Below are positions 9,279 to 19,199 of a stretch of DNA of 64,000 bases, one piece after another. Source of the DNA: Mycobacteroides salmoniphilum (GTDB lineage: Bacteria > Actinomycetota > Actinomycetes > Mycobacteriales > Mycobacteriaceae). Position numbers and translations under genes: made by a program. The notes below the pieces were generated by a model. It was given only the letters and a program-made list of their open reading frames with translations, did not search any database and was not told the origin of the DNA. Location of the stretch: contig NZ_CP024633.1 in assembly GCF_004924335.1 (NCBI RefSeq), positions 1,922,001 through 1,986,000 of the forward strand, read 5' to 3'. The stretch's first letter is position 1; each line of letters begins with the position of its first letter.

Positions 9279-10737
9279 ACACCTGAGGCCCGGAATCGGT
9301 GTCCTGCCACTGCGTCTGCGAGGACCCGACGATCAGCAGGGTGCGCATGTCGACCTCTGACGGGTCGAGCTCACCCAGCGTCGTCACCCGCACGGATTCC
9401 CCCGCGCCGCCGACATCGCGTCCCAACACGACCGGCGTCACCGGGTCGCGGTGTTCCAGCAGCACATCACGCATGGATGCCACTTGCCATGTCCGCGACT
9501 TCGAGGCCGGGTTGTACACGGCGAGCACGAGATCGGCCGCCGCCGCCGCACGGAGGCGGGATTCGATGATCTCCCATGGTTTGAGACGATCGGACAGCGA
9601 GATCACCGCATAGTCATGGCCCAGGGGAGCCCCCACCCGGCTGGCCACGGCCTGCGCCGCCGTCATCGCCGGGAGCACCCGCACCGTGACATCGGGCCAT
9701 GCGCGAGCCTCTTCCATCACCGCCGCGGCCATCGCGAACACGCCAGGGTCCCCGGAGGACACGACGGCGACCCGGCGGCCGCCTGCCGCGAGCTTGAAGG
9801 CCAGTTCGGCGCGTGCGGGTTCGTCGCGGTTATCGCTGGCATGACGAACCTGGCCGTCTCGCGCGGCGATGCGATCCAGGTAGGGGCCGTAGCCGATGAT
9901 GTCGGTGGCGCGCGCCAGTTCCTGACGCACCTCGGTGGTGGTCCAGTCGTGGTGGCCCGGGCCCAAACCCACCACCGTCACCAATCCGTCGAGCCTGGTG
10001 TCGGCGGTGGGTTGCGCTCCGGGAATCAGGACCAGTGAGAAGTACGGCACTGAGGACGGATCGACATCGGCGGCGGGCAGTACCCGTTGTGCCGCGGTGC
10101 TGGCCCGTTCCACGTAGTACGCGCGGTCCAACATCCCGGAGGTGTCCAAAGCCTGCCGGACGGCGCCGTATGAGCGGCCCAGCTTCATGATGACCGCGGC
10201 GCCTCGATATTTGAGATCGGCGAGCCTGCTTGCGATCTCGTCGGCAGGCAAAGTGCCGGGAATGACGGTGAGTATCTCGTCGCCCTCTACCAGGGGCGTC
10301 CCCGTCGCCGCGGAGGCGGCGCTGACCGACGTCACACCGGGGATGATGACCGCATCGAACCTATCGGTCAGGCGACGGTGCATGTGCATGTACGAGCTGT
10401 AGAACAGCGGATCGCCCTCGGCCAGCAACGCTACGTTGCGGCCGGAATCTAAATGGGCGGCAATCCGATTCGCGGACTCTTCGTAGAAATCATCGATGGC
10501 GCCGCGGTATCCGCCCGGATGCTCCGTCGTCTCGGTGGTCACCGGGTAGACAAGATGCTCCTCGATCTGGCCCGGCCGTAGATACGGCTGCGCGATCGAG
10601 CGGGCGATGCTGCGGCCATGCCGGGCGCTGTGGAACGCCACCACATCGGCCTCACCGATGAGTCGGGCCGCCTTGACGGTCACCAGCTCCGGATCACCGG
10701 GGCCCAGGCCCACACCCCACAGGGTTCCTCTACTCAT
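9250..10737 (-). CDS. cobIJ: Fused precorrin-2 C20- / precorrin-3B C17-methyltransferase CobIJ
   Basis: A bifunctional protein of 495 residues. The N-terminal CobI domain (about 1-240) opens with [15 protein letters not shown] and contains [13 protein letters not shown]. The C-terminal CobJ domain (about 245-495) opens with [15 protein letters not shown] and contains [13 protein letters not shown] and [11 protein letters not shown]. It catalyses C20 methylation of precorrin-2 and ring-contracting C17 methylation of precorrin-3B. The same fusion is found in M. tuberculosis (annotated cobI). It is the third gene of a coupled cobG-cobH-cobIJ block, and its ATG overlaps the cobH stop by 4 bp. Confidence 0.93.
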   Translation of the reverse strand: MSRGTLWGVGLGPGDPELVTVKAARLIGEADVVAFHSARHGRSIARSIAQPYLRPGQIEEHLVYPVTTETTEHPGGYRGAIDDFYEESANRIAAHLDSGRNVALLAEGDPLFYSSYMHMHRRLTDRFDAVIIPGVTSVSAASAATGTPLVEGDEILTVIPGTLPADEIASRLADLKYRGAAVIMKLGRSYGAVRQALDTSGMLDRAYYVERASTAAQRVLPAADVDPSSVPYFSLVLIPGAQPTADTRLDGLVTVVGLGPGHHDWTTTEVRQELARATDIIGYGPYLDRIAARDGQVRHASDNRDEPARAELAFKLAAGGRRVAVVSSGDPGVFAMAAAVMEEARAWPDVTVRVLPAMTAAQAVASRVGAPLGHDYAVISLSDRLKPWEIIESRLRAAAAADLVLAVYNPASKSRTWQVASMRDVLLEHRDPVTPVVLGRDVGGAGESVRVTTLGELDPSEVDMRTLLIVGSSQTQWQDTDSGPQVFTPRRYPAQ

Positions 10738-11360
10738 TCTTGATCGCTCGCCATCGCGTTGACCGCGGCGGCCGCCATCGCGCTGCCGCCCCGTCGTCCC
10801 CGCACCACGAGGTAGTCCATGCCACGCGGACGGTCGATCAGCTCTTGTTTGGACTGTGCCGAGCCGACGAAACCGACCGGGCCGCCGAGGACGGCCACCG
10901 GGGGAGCAACCCCTTCGTCGACGAGTTCGAGGATGCGGAACAGGGCAGTGGGGGCATTCCCGATCGCGGCGACCGATCCCGGCAGCCGATCGGCCCAGAG
11001 GTCCACGGCGGCAGCCGATCTTGTGGTTCCGGTGCGCTGCGCCAAATCCGCGGCGCGCGGATCGGCCACCAGGGACACCACCTCGTTGTCGGCGGGTAGG
11101 CGCAAGCGGGTGATCCCGGCCGCGACCATCGACGAATCACACAGGATGGGGGCACCGGCGTCCAGGGCCGCCCGGGTGCGCGTCACCACGTCGGGGGAGA
11201 AGGCGATTTCGTCGGGCAGATCCACTTGCCCGCAGGTGTGAATGAGCCGGACCACCACGCGCGCGACATCGTCGGGGAATGCCGAAAGATCGGCCTCGGC
11301 CCTGATGGTCGCGAACGATTGCCGATAGATCTCGGCTCCGTCTCGCACGTAGTCCAGCAC
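10734..11360 (-). CDS. cobH: Precorrin-8X methylmutase CobH
   Basis: This enzyme moves the C11 methyl group to C12, turning precorrin-8X into hydrogenobyrinate. The 208-residue protein shows [17 protein letters not shown] at the N-terminus, the active-site His in [10 protein letters not shown], and the conserved [14 protein letters not shown] and [12 protein letters not shown]. It lies 9 bp downstream of cobG and overlaps cobIJ. Confidence 0.95.
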   Translation of the reverse strand: MLDYVRDGAEIYRQSFATIRAEADLSAFPDDVARVVVRLIHTCGQVDLPDEIAFSPDVVTRTRAALDAGAPILCDSSMVAAGITRLRLPADNEVVSLVADPRAADLAQRTGTTRSAAAVDLWADRLPGSVAAIGNAPTALFRILELVDEGVAPPVAVLGGPVGFVGSAQSKQELIDRPRGMDYLVVRGRRGGSAMAAAAVNAMASDQE

Positions 11361-11369
11361 GCGCTAACC

Positions 11370-12530
11370 CTACGGGTGCCGCTGCAGCGGTCGATAACCC
11401 AGCTCCGTCGCCACTAGCACCTGGCCCGTGGCGGGGGAGCCGCAGGCCCGGGGACAGCCAACCCAGTGCCGATGCACCGGGGAATGGATACCGCTGGCGA
11501 TTTCCTCGGCCACTTCGAGCCGTACGTCCGCATGCACATCGGCCCGCGAACGCCCACATCCCGGTAGCCCGGTGCACGAACTTGCGTTGAGCCACGGGGA
11601 GCGCTCATCGAACACCAGGCCCAGAGGCGCGAGCACCCGCAGCACCACGTCGGCGTCTTCGTGGGGCAGATCGCACAGCAGCACAGATCGCCACGGGGTG
11701 ATCACGACAGGTTTCTCGGCGGCCGCCAACAGTGCGGCCACTCTCGCCGAGAGCTGACCCAACGGAACCGCGGCGCCCAGCGTCACCAAGGCGTTGGAGG
11801 AGTCGCCCGAGGAAGGCTGTTCGATCCATCCCACGGGTGCACGCACTGCGGCCGTGGGACGGTGTGGTTCTTCGATCAGTGTTGCCGCGATCGCCTCGGC
11901 AAGGGTCGCGGCGGCGTCCGGAAGTTCCGCCACCCGCCATGCGTTGCCCCGGATCTGCACGAAGGTCCGCGCGACCGCGAGCACGCGTGCCACGGCGGCA
12001 TCCGGATCCTCGACGCATACCGACGTGGCGCGACCGTCGAGGATCAGTCGCCACCCATCCGGGTCGTGCCGCAGTCCGATATCGGCACCCATGGCCGCCA
12101 TATCGCCGCGCCCGTCGTCGAGACTGAACAAAAAACGACCCGGCAGGTCAGCGAGAACGGGAGAAGAGATCAGCCCGCGGTCCAGCGCGAGGACCAGCGC
12201 ACGCACATCGGGGAAGCTGCCGGCCCGCCCCGACAGCGGGGATGCCACGATGTTGCGCACCCGTTCATGGCTCGGCGACGGCAGCAGCCCGGCCTCGGAT
12301 AAGAGGCTGCCCACCGCGTCCGCATCACGGATCGATCGAAGCTGAATGTTGCCACGGGAGGTCAGCTCCAACACCGGCGCGCCGTAGTCGCCTGCGGCCT
12401 GCGCCAACGCGGCCAACTGCGCGGACGTGACCATTCCGCCGGGCAGCCGGACGCGTGCCAGCGCTCCATCGGCAGCCTCGTGCAGGCGCAGCGCACCGGG
12501 GCACGCGTCGTCGGGGCTGGAGCGGGTCAC
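11370..12530 (-). CDS. cobG: Precorrin-3B synthase CobG
   Basis: An oxygen-dependent mono-oxygenase that makes precorrin-3B from precorrin-3A. It resembles one half of a sulfite/nitrite reductase. Ferredoxin-like repeats include RLPGGMVTSAQL and LTSRGNIQLR. The Fe-S/siroheme-type cysteines lie in SCTGLPGCGRS and VGCPRACGS (CX5C and CX3C). Its presence marks the aerobic route. It starts at GTG 12530 with TACGGT 6 nt upstream and is divergent from cobN. Confidence 0.92.
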   Translation of the reverse strand: MTRSSPDDACPGALRLHEAADGALARVRLPGGMVTSAQLAALAQAAGDYGAPVLELTSRGNIQLRSIRDADAVGSLLSEAGLLPSPSHERVRNIVASPLSGRAGSFPDVRALVLALDRGLISSPVLADLPGRFLFSLDDGRGDMAAMGADIGLRHDPDGWRLILDGRATSVCVEDPDAAVARVLAVARTFVQIRGNAWRVAELPDAAATLAEAIAATLIEEPHRPTAAVRAPVGWIEQPSSGDSSNALVTLGAAVPLGQLSARVAALLAAAEKPVVITPWRSVLLCDLPHEDADVVLRVLAPLGLVFDERSPWLNASSCTGLPGCGRSRADVHADVRLEVAEEIASGIHSPVHRHWVGCPRACGSPATGQVLVATELGYRPLQRHP

Positions 12531-12563
12531 CTACTCACCGTAGGACTACGGTACGAATGTCCT
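12531..12563. promoter_or_regulatory. Divergent cobG/cobN promoter with inverted-repeat operator candidate
   Basis: Only 33 bp separate the GTG starts of cobG and cobN. The centre is an inverted repeat ACCGTAG-GA-CTACGGT (12537-12552) with perfect 7-bp arms. On minus, one arm contains TACGGT 6 nt before GTG 12530. On plus, TACGAA (12552-12557) lies 6 nt before GTG 12564. A bound dimeric regulator would cover or abut both -10 boxes. No room exists for a cobalamin riboswitch. Confidence 0.6.
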
Positions 12564-15500
12564 GTGAGCAATGCCCCGATTCTGATTCTGTCGACATCCG
12601 ACACTGACCTGCTGAGTGCGCGTGCCAGTGGTGTGAACTATCGATGGGCCAACCCTTCTCGTATCCACGTCGACGACCTGCCGGACCTGCTCGACGGGAT
12701 GGGTGCGGTGGTTGTTCGGCTTCTCGGTGGTCGTCGCGGTTGGGAGGAGGGCATCGACGCCGTCATCGCCTCCGGTGTGCCGGCCGTCGTGGTCTCCGGT
12801 GAACAGGCCCCCGATGCCGAGCTCATGGAATGCTCGACCGTCCCGGGCGGCGTCGCGCTGCAGGTCCACCGCTACCTGGCCGAGGGCGGGACGGCGAATC
12901 TGCGGCAGCTGCACGCCTTCGTGTCCGACACCGTCCTGATGACAGGGATCGGCTTCGAACCACCGGCGACAAACCCGGCCTGGGGGGTGCTACAGCGTGC
13001 TGCCCGGAATGCCGATGGTCCCACCATCGCGGTGCTGTACTACCGCGCCCAACAGCTGGCCGGAAACACCGCGTACATCGAGGCTCTCTGTACCGCCATC
13101 GAAAACCTTGGAGGACGGGCACTTCCGGTGTACTGCGCGTCGCTGCGTACCGCGCCGGCGGAGCTTCTGGAGACGCTGGCGGCCGCCGACGCCATGGTGG
13201 TTACCGTCCTGGCCGCCGGTGGTGCGACCCCGGCGGCCGTGGGAGCCGGAGGAGCCGACGACGAGTGGAATGTCGGCCACCTTGCGGCCCTGGATATCCC
13301 GATACTGCAGGGGCTGTGCCTGACCAGCCCCCGCGATGATTGGGACGCCAACGACGACGGTATGAGTCCGTTGGACGTCGCCACCCAGGTCGCGGTTCCC
13401 GAATTCGACGGTCGCATTATCACCGTGCCCTTCTCGTTCAAGGAGATCGACAGCGACGGCCTCATCACCTACGTTCCCGACCTGGAGCGCTGCGCGCGGG
13501 TGGCGGGTATCGCGTTGCGGCATGGAAAACTTCGATCCATCCCCGCCGGTGAGCGTCGGATAGCGCTGGTGTTCTCCGCGTATCCCACCAAGCACGCCAG
13601 GATCGGCAACGCGGTGGGGCTGGACACTCCGGCGAGTGCGGTGGCACTGCTGACCGCCATGCGTGCGGCGGGCTATGACGTGGGCGCCGACGGTGACATT
13701 CCCGGACTGCCCGCCACCGGTCGTCCCGCCACGGACGGCGACGGGGACGCACTGATTCACGCGCTCATCGAGCGGGGTGGCCAAGATCCAGACTGGCTGA
13801 CCGCGGAACAGCTGGCGGGCAATCCCATTCGTGTTCCGGCGCGACAGTACCGGGAATGGTTCTCCCGATTGGCGCCTGGGCTCGCCGAGCAGGTGGTCAA
13901 GCACTGGGGCCCGCCACCGGGCGAGCTGTTCGTCGACACCAGCGTCAACCCCGACGGCGATATTGTGATTGCTGCGTTACAGGCAGGAAATGTCCTGCTC
14001 CTGGTGCAGCCGCCCCGCGGATTCGGGGAGAATCCGGTAGCCATCTACCACGACCCCGACCTGCCACCCAGTCACCATTACCTCGCCGCGTACCGCTGGC
14101 TGTCGGCCGCGCGCGAGGAGGGCGGGTTCGGCGCGGATGCTTTGGTGCACCTGGGCAAGCACGGCAATCTGGAGTGGTTGCCCGGGAAAACTGTTGGGCT
14201 GTCAGCAGATTGCGCTACCGACGCCGCGATCGGTGATCTGCCGCTTATCTACCCCTTCCTGGTCAACGATCCGGGCGAGGGCACTCAGGCCAAACGGCGC
14301 GCACACGCAACCCTGGTCGACCACCTCATACCGCCTATGGCACGCGCTGAAACCTATGGGGACATAGCGCGTTTGGAGCAGCTGCTCGATGAGCACGCGA
14401 ACATCTCGGCGCTGGATCCGGCCAAACTACCGGCCATCCGCCAGCAGATCTGGACGCTGATGCGCGCGGCGAAGATGGACCACGACCTGGGGCTTCAGGA
14501 TCGCCCTGACGAGGATGTCTTCGACGACATGCTGCTGCATGTCGACGGATGGCTCTGTGAGATCAAAGATGTGCAGATCCGCGATGGCCTGCACATTCTG
14601 GGCAGCGCGCCCGTCGGGGGAGCTCAGGTTGATCTGGTGCTGTCGATCCTGCGCGCCCGCCAGATGTGGGCCGGTGAACAATCGGTACCTGGATTGCGTC
14701 AGGCACTCGGGCTGGCCGAGGACGGCACCGATGACCGTGTGCGCGTGGATGAAATTGACCAGCAGGCACATTCGCTGCTGACCGCGTTGCAGGGCACGGG
14801 CTGGAACCCCGATGCGGTGGGCGATCTCAGCGATGACCCTCAGGTCGCGCAGATCCTGCGGTTCGCGGCGACCGAGGTGGTGCCCAGGCTGGATGGCACC
14901 AACGGCGAGATCGACGCGATCCTGCGTGCCCTCGATGGCCGGTTCATCGAGGCCGGACCCTCTGGCTCGCCGCTGCGGGGACTCGTGAACGTGCTGCCGA
15001 CCGGGCGCAACTTCTATTCGGTGGACCCCAAGGCGGTTCCGTCGAAGCTGGCCTGGGAGACCGGGCAGGCCATGGCGGACTCGCTGTTGGAGCGATACCG
15101 CACCGACTACGGACATTGGCCACGGTCGGTGGGACTTTCGATCTGGGGAACCTCGGCGATGCGAACCTCCGGTGACGATATCGCCGAAGTTCTTGCGCTC
15201 CTGGGTGTTCGCCCGGTGTGGGACGAGGCCTCCCGGCGCGTGGTGAGCCTGGAGGCGATCTCCCTGGCAGAACTCGGGCGCCCACGGATAGATGTCACGG
15301 TGCGCATCTCCGGATTCTTCCGGGATGCCTTCCCACACGTGGTCACCATGCTCGATGATGCGGTCGCGCTGGCGGCGGGTCTCGATGAATCGGCGGAGCA
15401 GAACTATCTGCGGGCGCACGCCGAAGCGGATCGCGCCGAGCACGGGGATTGGCGGCGCGCCACCATGCGCATCTTCGGCTCCAAGCCCGGCACCTATGGT

Positions 15501-16181
15501 GCAGGACTACTTCAGCTGATCGATAGTCAAAACTGGCGTAACGACTCGGATTTGGAGCAGGTTTACACCGCGTGGGGCGGATTTGCCTATGGCCGTGGAC
15601 TAGATGGTGCCGCCGCGAATGAGGATATGCGTCACCAGTATCGCCGAATCGCGGTCGCGGCGAAGAACACCGACACCCGCGAACACGATATTGCCGATTC
15701 GGACGACTACTTCCAGTACCACGGCGGCATGGTCGCGGCGGTACGGGCGCTCACCGGTAAGGCTCCCGCGGCGTACATCGGTGATAACACCCGACCGGAT
15801 GCGGTGCATACTCGCACGTTATCCGAAGAAACCACAAGGGTTTTCCGTGCGCGTGTGGTCAACCCGCGGTGGCTGGAGGCAATGCGCCGGCACGGCTACA
15901 AGGGTGCGTTCGAAATGGCTGCCACCGTCGACTACCTGTTCGGATACGACGCCACCGCGAACGTGATGGCGGACTGGATGTACGAGCAGCTCACCAACAG
16001 CTATGTGCTCGATGAGCAGAACCGCAAGTTCATGCAGCAGTCCAATCCGTGGGCACTTCATGGTATTGCGGAGAGGTTGCTGGAGGCCGCCAGCCGGGGG
16101 CTCTGGGAGAAGCCCGATCAGCAAGTTTTGAATGATTTGCGGTCGGTGTTCCTGGAGACCGAGGGCGAGCTGGAGTCGTAG
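12564..16181 (+). CDS. cobN: Cobaltochelatase large subunit CobN
   Basis: The large subunit of the ATP-dependent, class I cobalt chelatase that inserts Co2+ into hydrogenobyrinic acid a,c-diamide. The 1205-residue product fits the CobN/BchH family and is close throughout to M. tuberculosis CobN (STSDTDLLSARASG at the N-terminus, HLGKHGNLEWLPGK, EWNVGHLAALDIPILQG, FRARVVNPRW). GTG 12564 is chosen because the longer open frame upstream runs over the divergent cobG promoter and lacks family sequence. The AAA+ partner subunits are not in this window. Confidence 0.95.
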   Translation: MSNAPILILSTSDTDLLSARASGVNYRWANPSRIHVDDLPDLLDGMGAVVVRLLGGRRGWEEGIDAVIASGVPAVVVSGEQAPDAELMECSTVPGGVALQVHRYLAEGGTANLRQLHAFVSDTVLMTGIGFEPPATNPAWGVLQRAARNADGPTIAVLYYRAQQLAGNTAYIEALCTAIENLGGRALPVYCASLRTAPAELLETLAAADAMVVTVLAAGGATPAAVGAGGADDEWNVGHLAALDIPILQGLCLTSPRDDWDANDDGMSPLDVATQVAVPEFDGRIITVPFSFKEIDSDGLITYVPDLERCARVAGIALRHGKLRSIPAGERRIALVFSAYPTKHARIGNAVGLDTPASAVALLTAMRAAGYDVGADGDIPGLPATGRPATDGDGDALIHALIERGGQDPDWLTAEQLAGNPIRVPARQYREWFSRLAPGLAEQVVKHWGPPPGELFVDTSVNPDGDIVIAALQAGNVLLLVQPPRGFGENPVAIYHDPDLPPSHHYLAAYRWLSAAREEGGFGADALVHLGKHGNLEWLPGKTVGLSADCATDAAIGDLPLIYPFLVNDPGEGTQAKRRAHATLVDHLIPPMARAETYGDIARLEQLLDEHANISALDPAKLPAIRQQIWTLMRAAKMDHDLGLQDRPDEDVFDDMLLHVDGWLCEIKDVQIRDGLHILGSAPVGGAQVDLVLSILRARQMWAGEQSVPGLRQALGLAEDGTDDRVRVDEIDQQAHSLLTALQGTGWNPDAVGDLSDDPQVAQILRFAATEVVPRLDGTNGEIDAILRALDGRFIEAGPSGSPLRGLVNVLPTGRNFYSVDPKAVPSKLAWETGQAMADSLLERYRTDYGHWPRSVGLSIWGTSAMRTSGDDIAEVLALLGVRPVWDEASRRVVSLEAISLAELGRPRIDVTVRISGFFRDAFPHVVTMLDDAVALAAGLDESAEQNYLRAHAEADRAEHGDWRRATMRIFGSKPGTYGAGLLQLIDSQNWRNDSDLEQVYTAWGGFAYGRGLDGAAANEDMRHQYRRIAVAAKNTDTREHDIADSDDYFQYHGGMVAAVRALTGKAPAAYIGDNTRPDAVHTRTLSEETTRVFRARVVNPRWLEAMRRHGYKGAFEMAATVDYLFGYDATANVMADWMYEQLTNSYVLDEQNRKFMQQSNPWALHGIAERLLEAASRGLWEKPDQQVLNDLRSVFLETEGELES

Positions 16182-16190
16182 CATCGGAAC

Positions 16191-16595
16191 ATGGCCCGGA
16201 AACACGGCTTGGACATCGGCACGGTGGCGGTAGGCCGCTACATCCTGTTGACCACCTTCACCAAAGACGGTGTGCCCAAGCCGACTCCGATGGGCTTCGT
16301 CGTCGAGGGCGATGAGCTCCTGCTGACCACGAGTGCGAACACGTGGAAGGTGCGAAGGATCCGGCGAGACCGGAAGGTGAGGGTGGCCGTCTGTACGCAG
16401 CGTGGCCGGGTGATCAGTCCGGCCGCCGACGCCACCGCGGTGATCGTCGAAGATCCGGCCTCCGTGGCGCGTATCCGGGCGGCGGTGGTCACACGGTACG
16501 GATTGCCCAGCCGGATCGTGACGGCGTGGTTAGACCGGCGCAACGGCGCCAGGGTCGGTATTTCGGTGACGCTCGGCGCGCCGGAGACGCTCTGA
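16191..16595 (+). CDS. PPOX-class F420-dependent protein (Rv2061c-like)
   Basis: A 134-residue split-barrel protein with RYILLTTFTKDGVPKPTPMGF and TWKVRRIRRDRKVRVAVC, the strand and loop pattern of F420/FMN-binding PPOX proteins. The same family sits downstream of cobN in M. tuberculosis. It starts 9 nt after cobN and could be co-transcribed. The substrate is unknown. It is a tandem paralogue of the following gene. Confidence 0.78.
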   Translation: MARKHGLDIGTVAVGRYILLTTFTKDGVPKPTPMGFVVEGDELLLTTSANTWKVRRIRRDRKVRVAVCTQRGRVISPAADATAVIVEDPASVARIRAAVVTRYGLPSRIVTAWLDRRNGARVGISVTLGAPETL

Positions 16596-16614
16596 CGTTC
16601 CTAGACTGATCGGC

Positions 16615-17007
16615 ATGGGTGCGAACCTCCCGGTGCCGACATTCGATGACGTCTGTGCCGCCAAATATGTCCTGTTGACCACCTACACCAAGGACGGTCG
16701 CGCCAAACCGGCCGCGGTGTGGGCGGCGCCCGAGGCCGGTGAACTTCTGGTGTGGACCGAAACCACATCCTGGAAAGTGCGCCGGATTCGCAACACCCCG
16801 CGCGTGACGCTGGCCGTCTGCGATGTACGCGGCAAGGTCCGCAGCGGTGAGATCGAGGGCACCGCGCGAGTCCTGGACCCCGAGGGCACCGAGCGGGCAC
16901 GCGCGGCCATCACCCGTAAGTACGGCCTGCTGGGGTGGGTGCTGGTCAAGGCCAGTGTGCTGCGTCGCGGCAGCAGCGGCACCATCGGGCTGGCCGTGAC
17001 CGCCTGA
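16615..17007 (+). CDS. PPOX-class F420-dependent protein, tandem paralogue
   Basis: A 130-residue protein aligned end to end with its upstream neighbour. Shared blocks are Y-V/I-LLTT-Y/F-TKDG-x-x-KP, SWKVRRIRNTPRVTLAVCDVRGKV and KYGLLGWVLVKASVLRRGSSG. The differences are spread along the length, so the duplication is not recent. It probably binds F420 or FMN; function unassigned. Confidence 0.75.
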   Translation: MGANLPVPTFDDVCAAKYVLLTTYTKDGRAKPAAVWAAPEAGELLVWTETTSWKVRRIRNTPRVTLAVCDVRGKVRSGEIEGTARVLDPEGTERARAAITRKYGLLGWVLVKASVLRRGSSGTIGLAVTA

Positions 17008-17058
17008 CCCGGAACGCCGAATCGGGAACCCGGCGACGGGCCGGTGCGTTGTCCGGGT

Positions 17059-17571
17059 ATGTGGCCAGGCCTGTTTCTGCTGTATGTGATCGTCGAGGTG
17101 TCCGCCCTGGTGGCGTTGACCTCCGCGGTGGGCATCGGCTGGACCATCGTCGCTGTCGCTGCGGCCTTTGTCGTGGGTCTGATACTTGCGGGCTCGCAGG
17201 CCCGGCGCGCCATTGATCAGCTGCGGCGGGGAGTGCGATCCCCCGGAGGAGCCGTCGCGGACGGTGCGCTCATCGCGCTCGGAACGGTCGCGGTCGTGAT
17301 CCCGGGGCTGGTGTCCTCGGCCATGGGGCTGCTCATGCTGCTGCCGCCGACCCGTGCCGTGCTGCGGCCGGTGCTGACCCTCGTCGCGGCACGGCAGCTG
17401 AGTCGGCGCGCGCCTCTCATCACCGTCATTCCCGCCGGATACGGCGCGTTTCAGGCCGGCCGAACGCGGGCGAGCACCGTCGACTACATCGACGGTGAGG
17501 TCATCGACGTGAATGACGAGCAGCCTGGACCGTCCGCGCGTTACCGTCCCGGCCACGACCTGCCTGCGTAG
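17059..17571 (+). CDS. fxsA: FxsA-family membrane protein
   Basis: A protein of 170 residues with two N-terminal hydrophobic segments (LFLLYVIVEVSALVAL; IVAVAAAFVVGLILAG) and a second pair around LIALGTVAVVIPGL and MGLLMLLPPTRAVLRP. The VxLIxP/LLPPxR pattern is typical of FxsA (suppressor of F exclusion). The cytoplasmic tail is polar. ATG 17059 is chosen because family members begin just before the first membrane segment; a GTG at 17044 would add five residues. Confidence 0.8.
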   Translation: MWPGLFLLYVIVEVSALVALTSAVGIGWTIVAVAAAFVVGLILAGSQARRAIDQLRRGVRSPGGAVADGALIALGTVAVVIPGLVSSAMGLLMLLPPTRAVLRPVLTLVAARQLSRRAPLITVIPAGYGAFQAGRTRASTVDYIDGEVIDVNDEQPGPSARYRPGHDLPA

Positions 17572-17600
17572 ACGTCGTCCGAACCCGGCAGAATTACCGA

Positions 17601-19199
17601 GTGCAGACTCAACTGCTCGTCAACGCGCGCGTGCATAGCCCGTCGCATCCGGCGGCGACCGCCATGGCCGTGACCGGTGATGTCATCAGCTGGATCGGCG
17701 AGGACGACCTTGGTCGCGCGGAGTTCCCCGGCGCCGACATCGTCGACCTGCAGGGTGCCTTCGTCGCACCCGCGTTCGTCGACGCCCATGTCCACCTCAC
17801 CGCACTCGGGCTCTCCATCATCGGACTCGACTTGTCCGACATGACCTCGCGCGAACAATGCCTGGCCCGACTGGCCGCGTACGCCGGTGAGCACGCCGAT
17901 GAGGTGATCTGGGGACACGGCTGGGACGAATCGCGATGGTCGGATCGGGAGCCGTTGAGCACCACAGAACTGGACGCGACGGCACCGGGCCGGGCCGTCT
18001 ACCTCACCCGTATCGATGTGCACTCGGCCGCGGCGTCGACCGCGCTGCGCCGGCAGGTGCCGGGGCTCTGCGATGCCACGGGATTTCACCCCGAGCGTCC
18101 GCTGGCCGGGGCGGCTCACCATCTGTTGCGGGCACACGCGCGCGGTGCGCTCTCCGTCAAGGGGCGGGCGAGGGCACGGCGCGCGGCGCTCGACAGCGCG
18201 GCATCGCTCGGCCTGGTGTCGGTGCACGAATGCGGCGGGCCCGAGATCAGTGGGCTGGATGATTTCCGCGAGCTGTTGGCCACCGAGCATGGCGTGCAGG
18301 TCACCGGGTACTGGGGTGAGCCCGCGCGCGACCCCGATCATGCGCGCGAGCTCGTCGCCTCAACGGGGGCTGCCGGCCTGGCCGGTGACCTCTTCGTCGA
18401 CGGCGCGCTGGGATCGCACACCGCCTGGCTGCAGGAGCCGTATCACGATGCGCCGCACACCTGCGGCACGATGCATCTGGATGCCGAAACGGTTGAGACG
18501 CATCTGGACTCGTGCACTCAGGCCGGTATCGCCGCGGGATTCCACGTGATCGGCGACGCCGCCGTCACTCAGGTGATCGACGCACTCGACCGTGTCGCGG
18601 ACAGATATGGCGTGCCGGCCGTGGCGCGGTGCGGACATCGCCTGGAGCACCTCGAAATGGTCTCGGCGGCACAGGCCGGGCAACTCGGTCGTCTCGGGGT
18701 GATCGCCAGCGTGCAACCGGCCTTTGACGCCCTCTGGGGTGGCCCAGAGGGCATGTATGCGGAACGACTCGGCCCACGCCGAGGTACTCAGCTAAACCCG
18801 CTGGCGCTGTTAGCATCCCAAGGCGTGCCTCTCGCGTTCGGTTCTGATGCCCCTGTCGCGCCCATGGATCCGTGGGTGGCGGTGCGGGCGGCTGTCCATC
18901 ACCGCACCGCGAGCAGTTCGGTTTCGGTGCGCGCGGCGTTCGGCGCCGCGACCCGGGGCGGCTGGCGCGCACAGGGAGTTCATGACGGTGTGACCGGCAC
19001 GTTGACCCCGGGAGCTCTCGCCAGCTATGCGATCTGGGAGACGGGGGACTTGACCATCAACACCAGCCAACCGGGAGTGCAGCGGTGGTCCACGGACCCG
19101 CGCTCACGGGTCCCGGCCCTGCCGGACTTATCGGACGCCGCGGCTGTGCTCCCCACATGTCTACGGACCGTGCACCGCGGCAAGGTCATCCATGGCTGA
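17601..19199 (+). CDS. Amidohydrolase family 3 (YtcJ-like) metal-dependent hydrolase
   Basis: A 532-residue TIM-barrel amidohydrolase. Metal-binding HxH is in [12 protein letters not shown]. Later His and Asp ligands lie in [16 protein letters not shown] and [11 protein letters not shown]. The overall plan (N-terminal beta-sandwich, barrel, C-terminal sandwich) fits the family. The natural substrate is unknown. GTG 17601 has CAGAAT 6 nt upstream, so the message may be leaderless. Its 3' end overlaps lnt by 8 bp, linking it to the lipoprotein/mannolipid operon. Confidence 0.82.
   Translation: MQTQLLVNARVHSPSHPAATAMAVTGDVISWIGEDDLGRAEFPGADIVDLQGAFVAPAFVDAHVHLTALGLSIIGLDLSDMTSREQCLARLAAYAGEHADEVIWGHGWDESRWSDREPLSTTELDATAPGRAVYLTRIDVHSAAASTALRRQVPGLCDATGFHPERPLAGAAHHLLRAHARGALSVKGRARARRAALDSAASLGLVSVHECGGPEISGLDDFRELLATEHGVQVTGYWGEPARDPDHARELVASTGAAGLAGDLFVDGALGSHTAWLQEPYHDAPHTCGTMHLDAETVETHLDSCTQAGIAAGFHVIGDAAVTQVIDALDRVADRYGVPAVARCGHRLEHLEMVSAAQAGQLGRLGVIASVQPAFDALWGGPEGMYAERLGPRRGTQLNPLALLASQGVPLAFGSDAPVAPMDPWVAVRAAVHHRTASSSVSVRAAFGAATRGGWRAQGVHDGVTGTLTPGALASYAIWETGDLTINTSQPGVQRWSTDPRSRVPALPDLSDAAAVLPTCLRTVHRGKVIHG

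Noticed and set aside
12531..12563. Cobalamin riboswitch before cobN or cobG
   Set aside because: The spacer is only 33 bp, and no B12-box or multi-stem leader is seen here or before the SDR-cobL block.
14427..15443. 338-codon open frame on minus inside cobN
   Set aside because: It is fully antisense to conserved CobN sequence and lacks any family signal.
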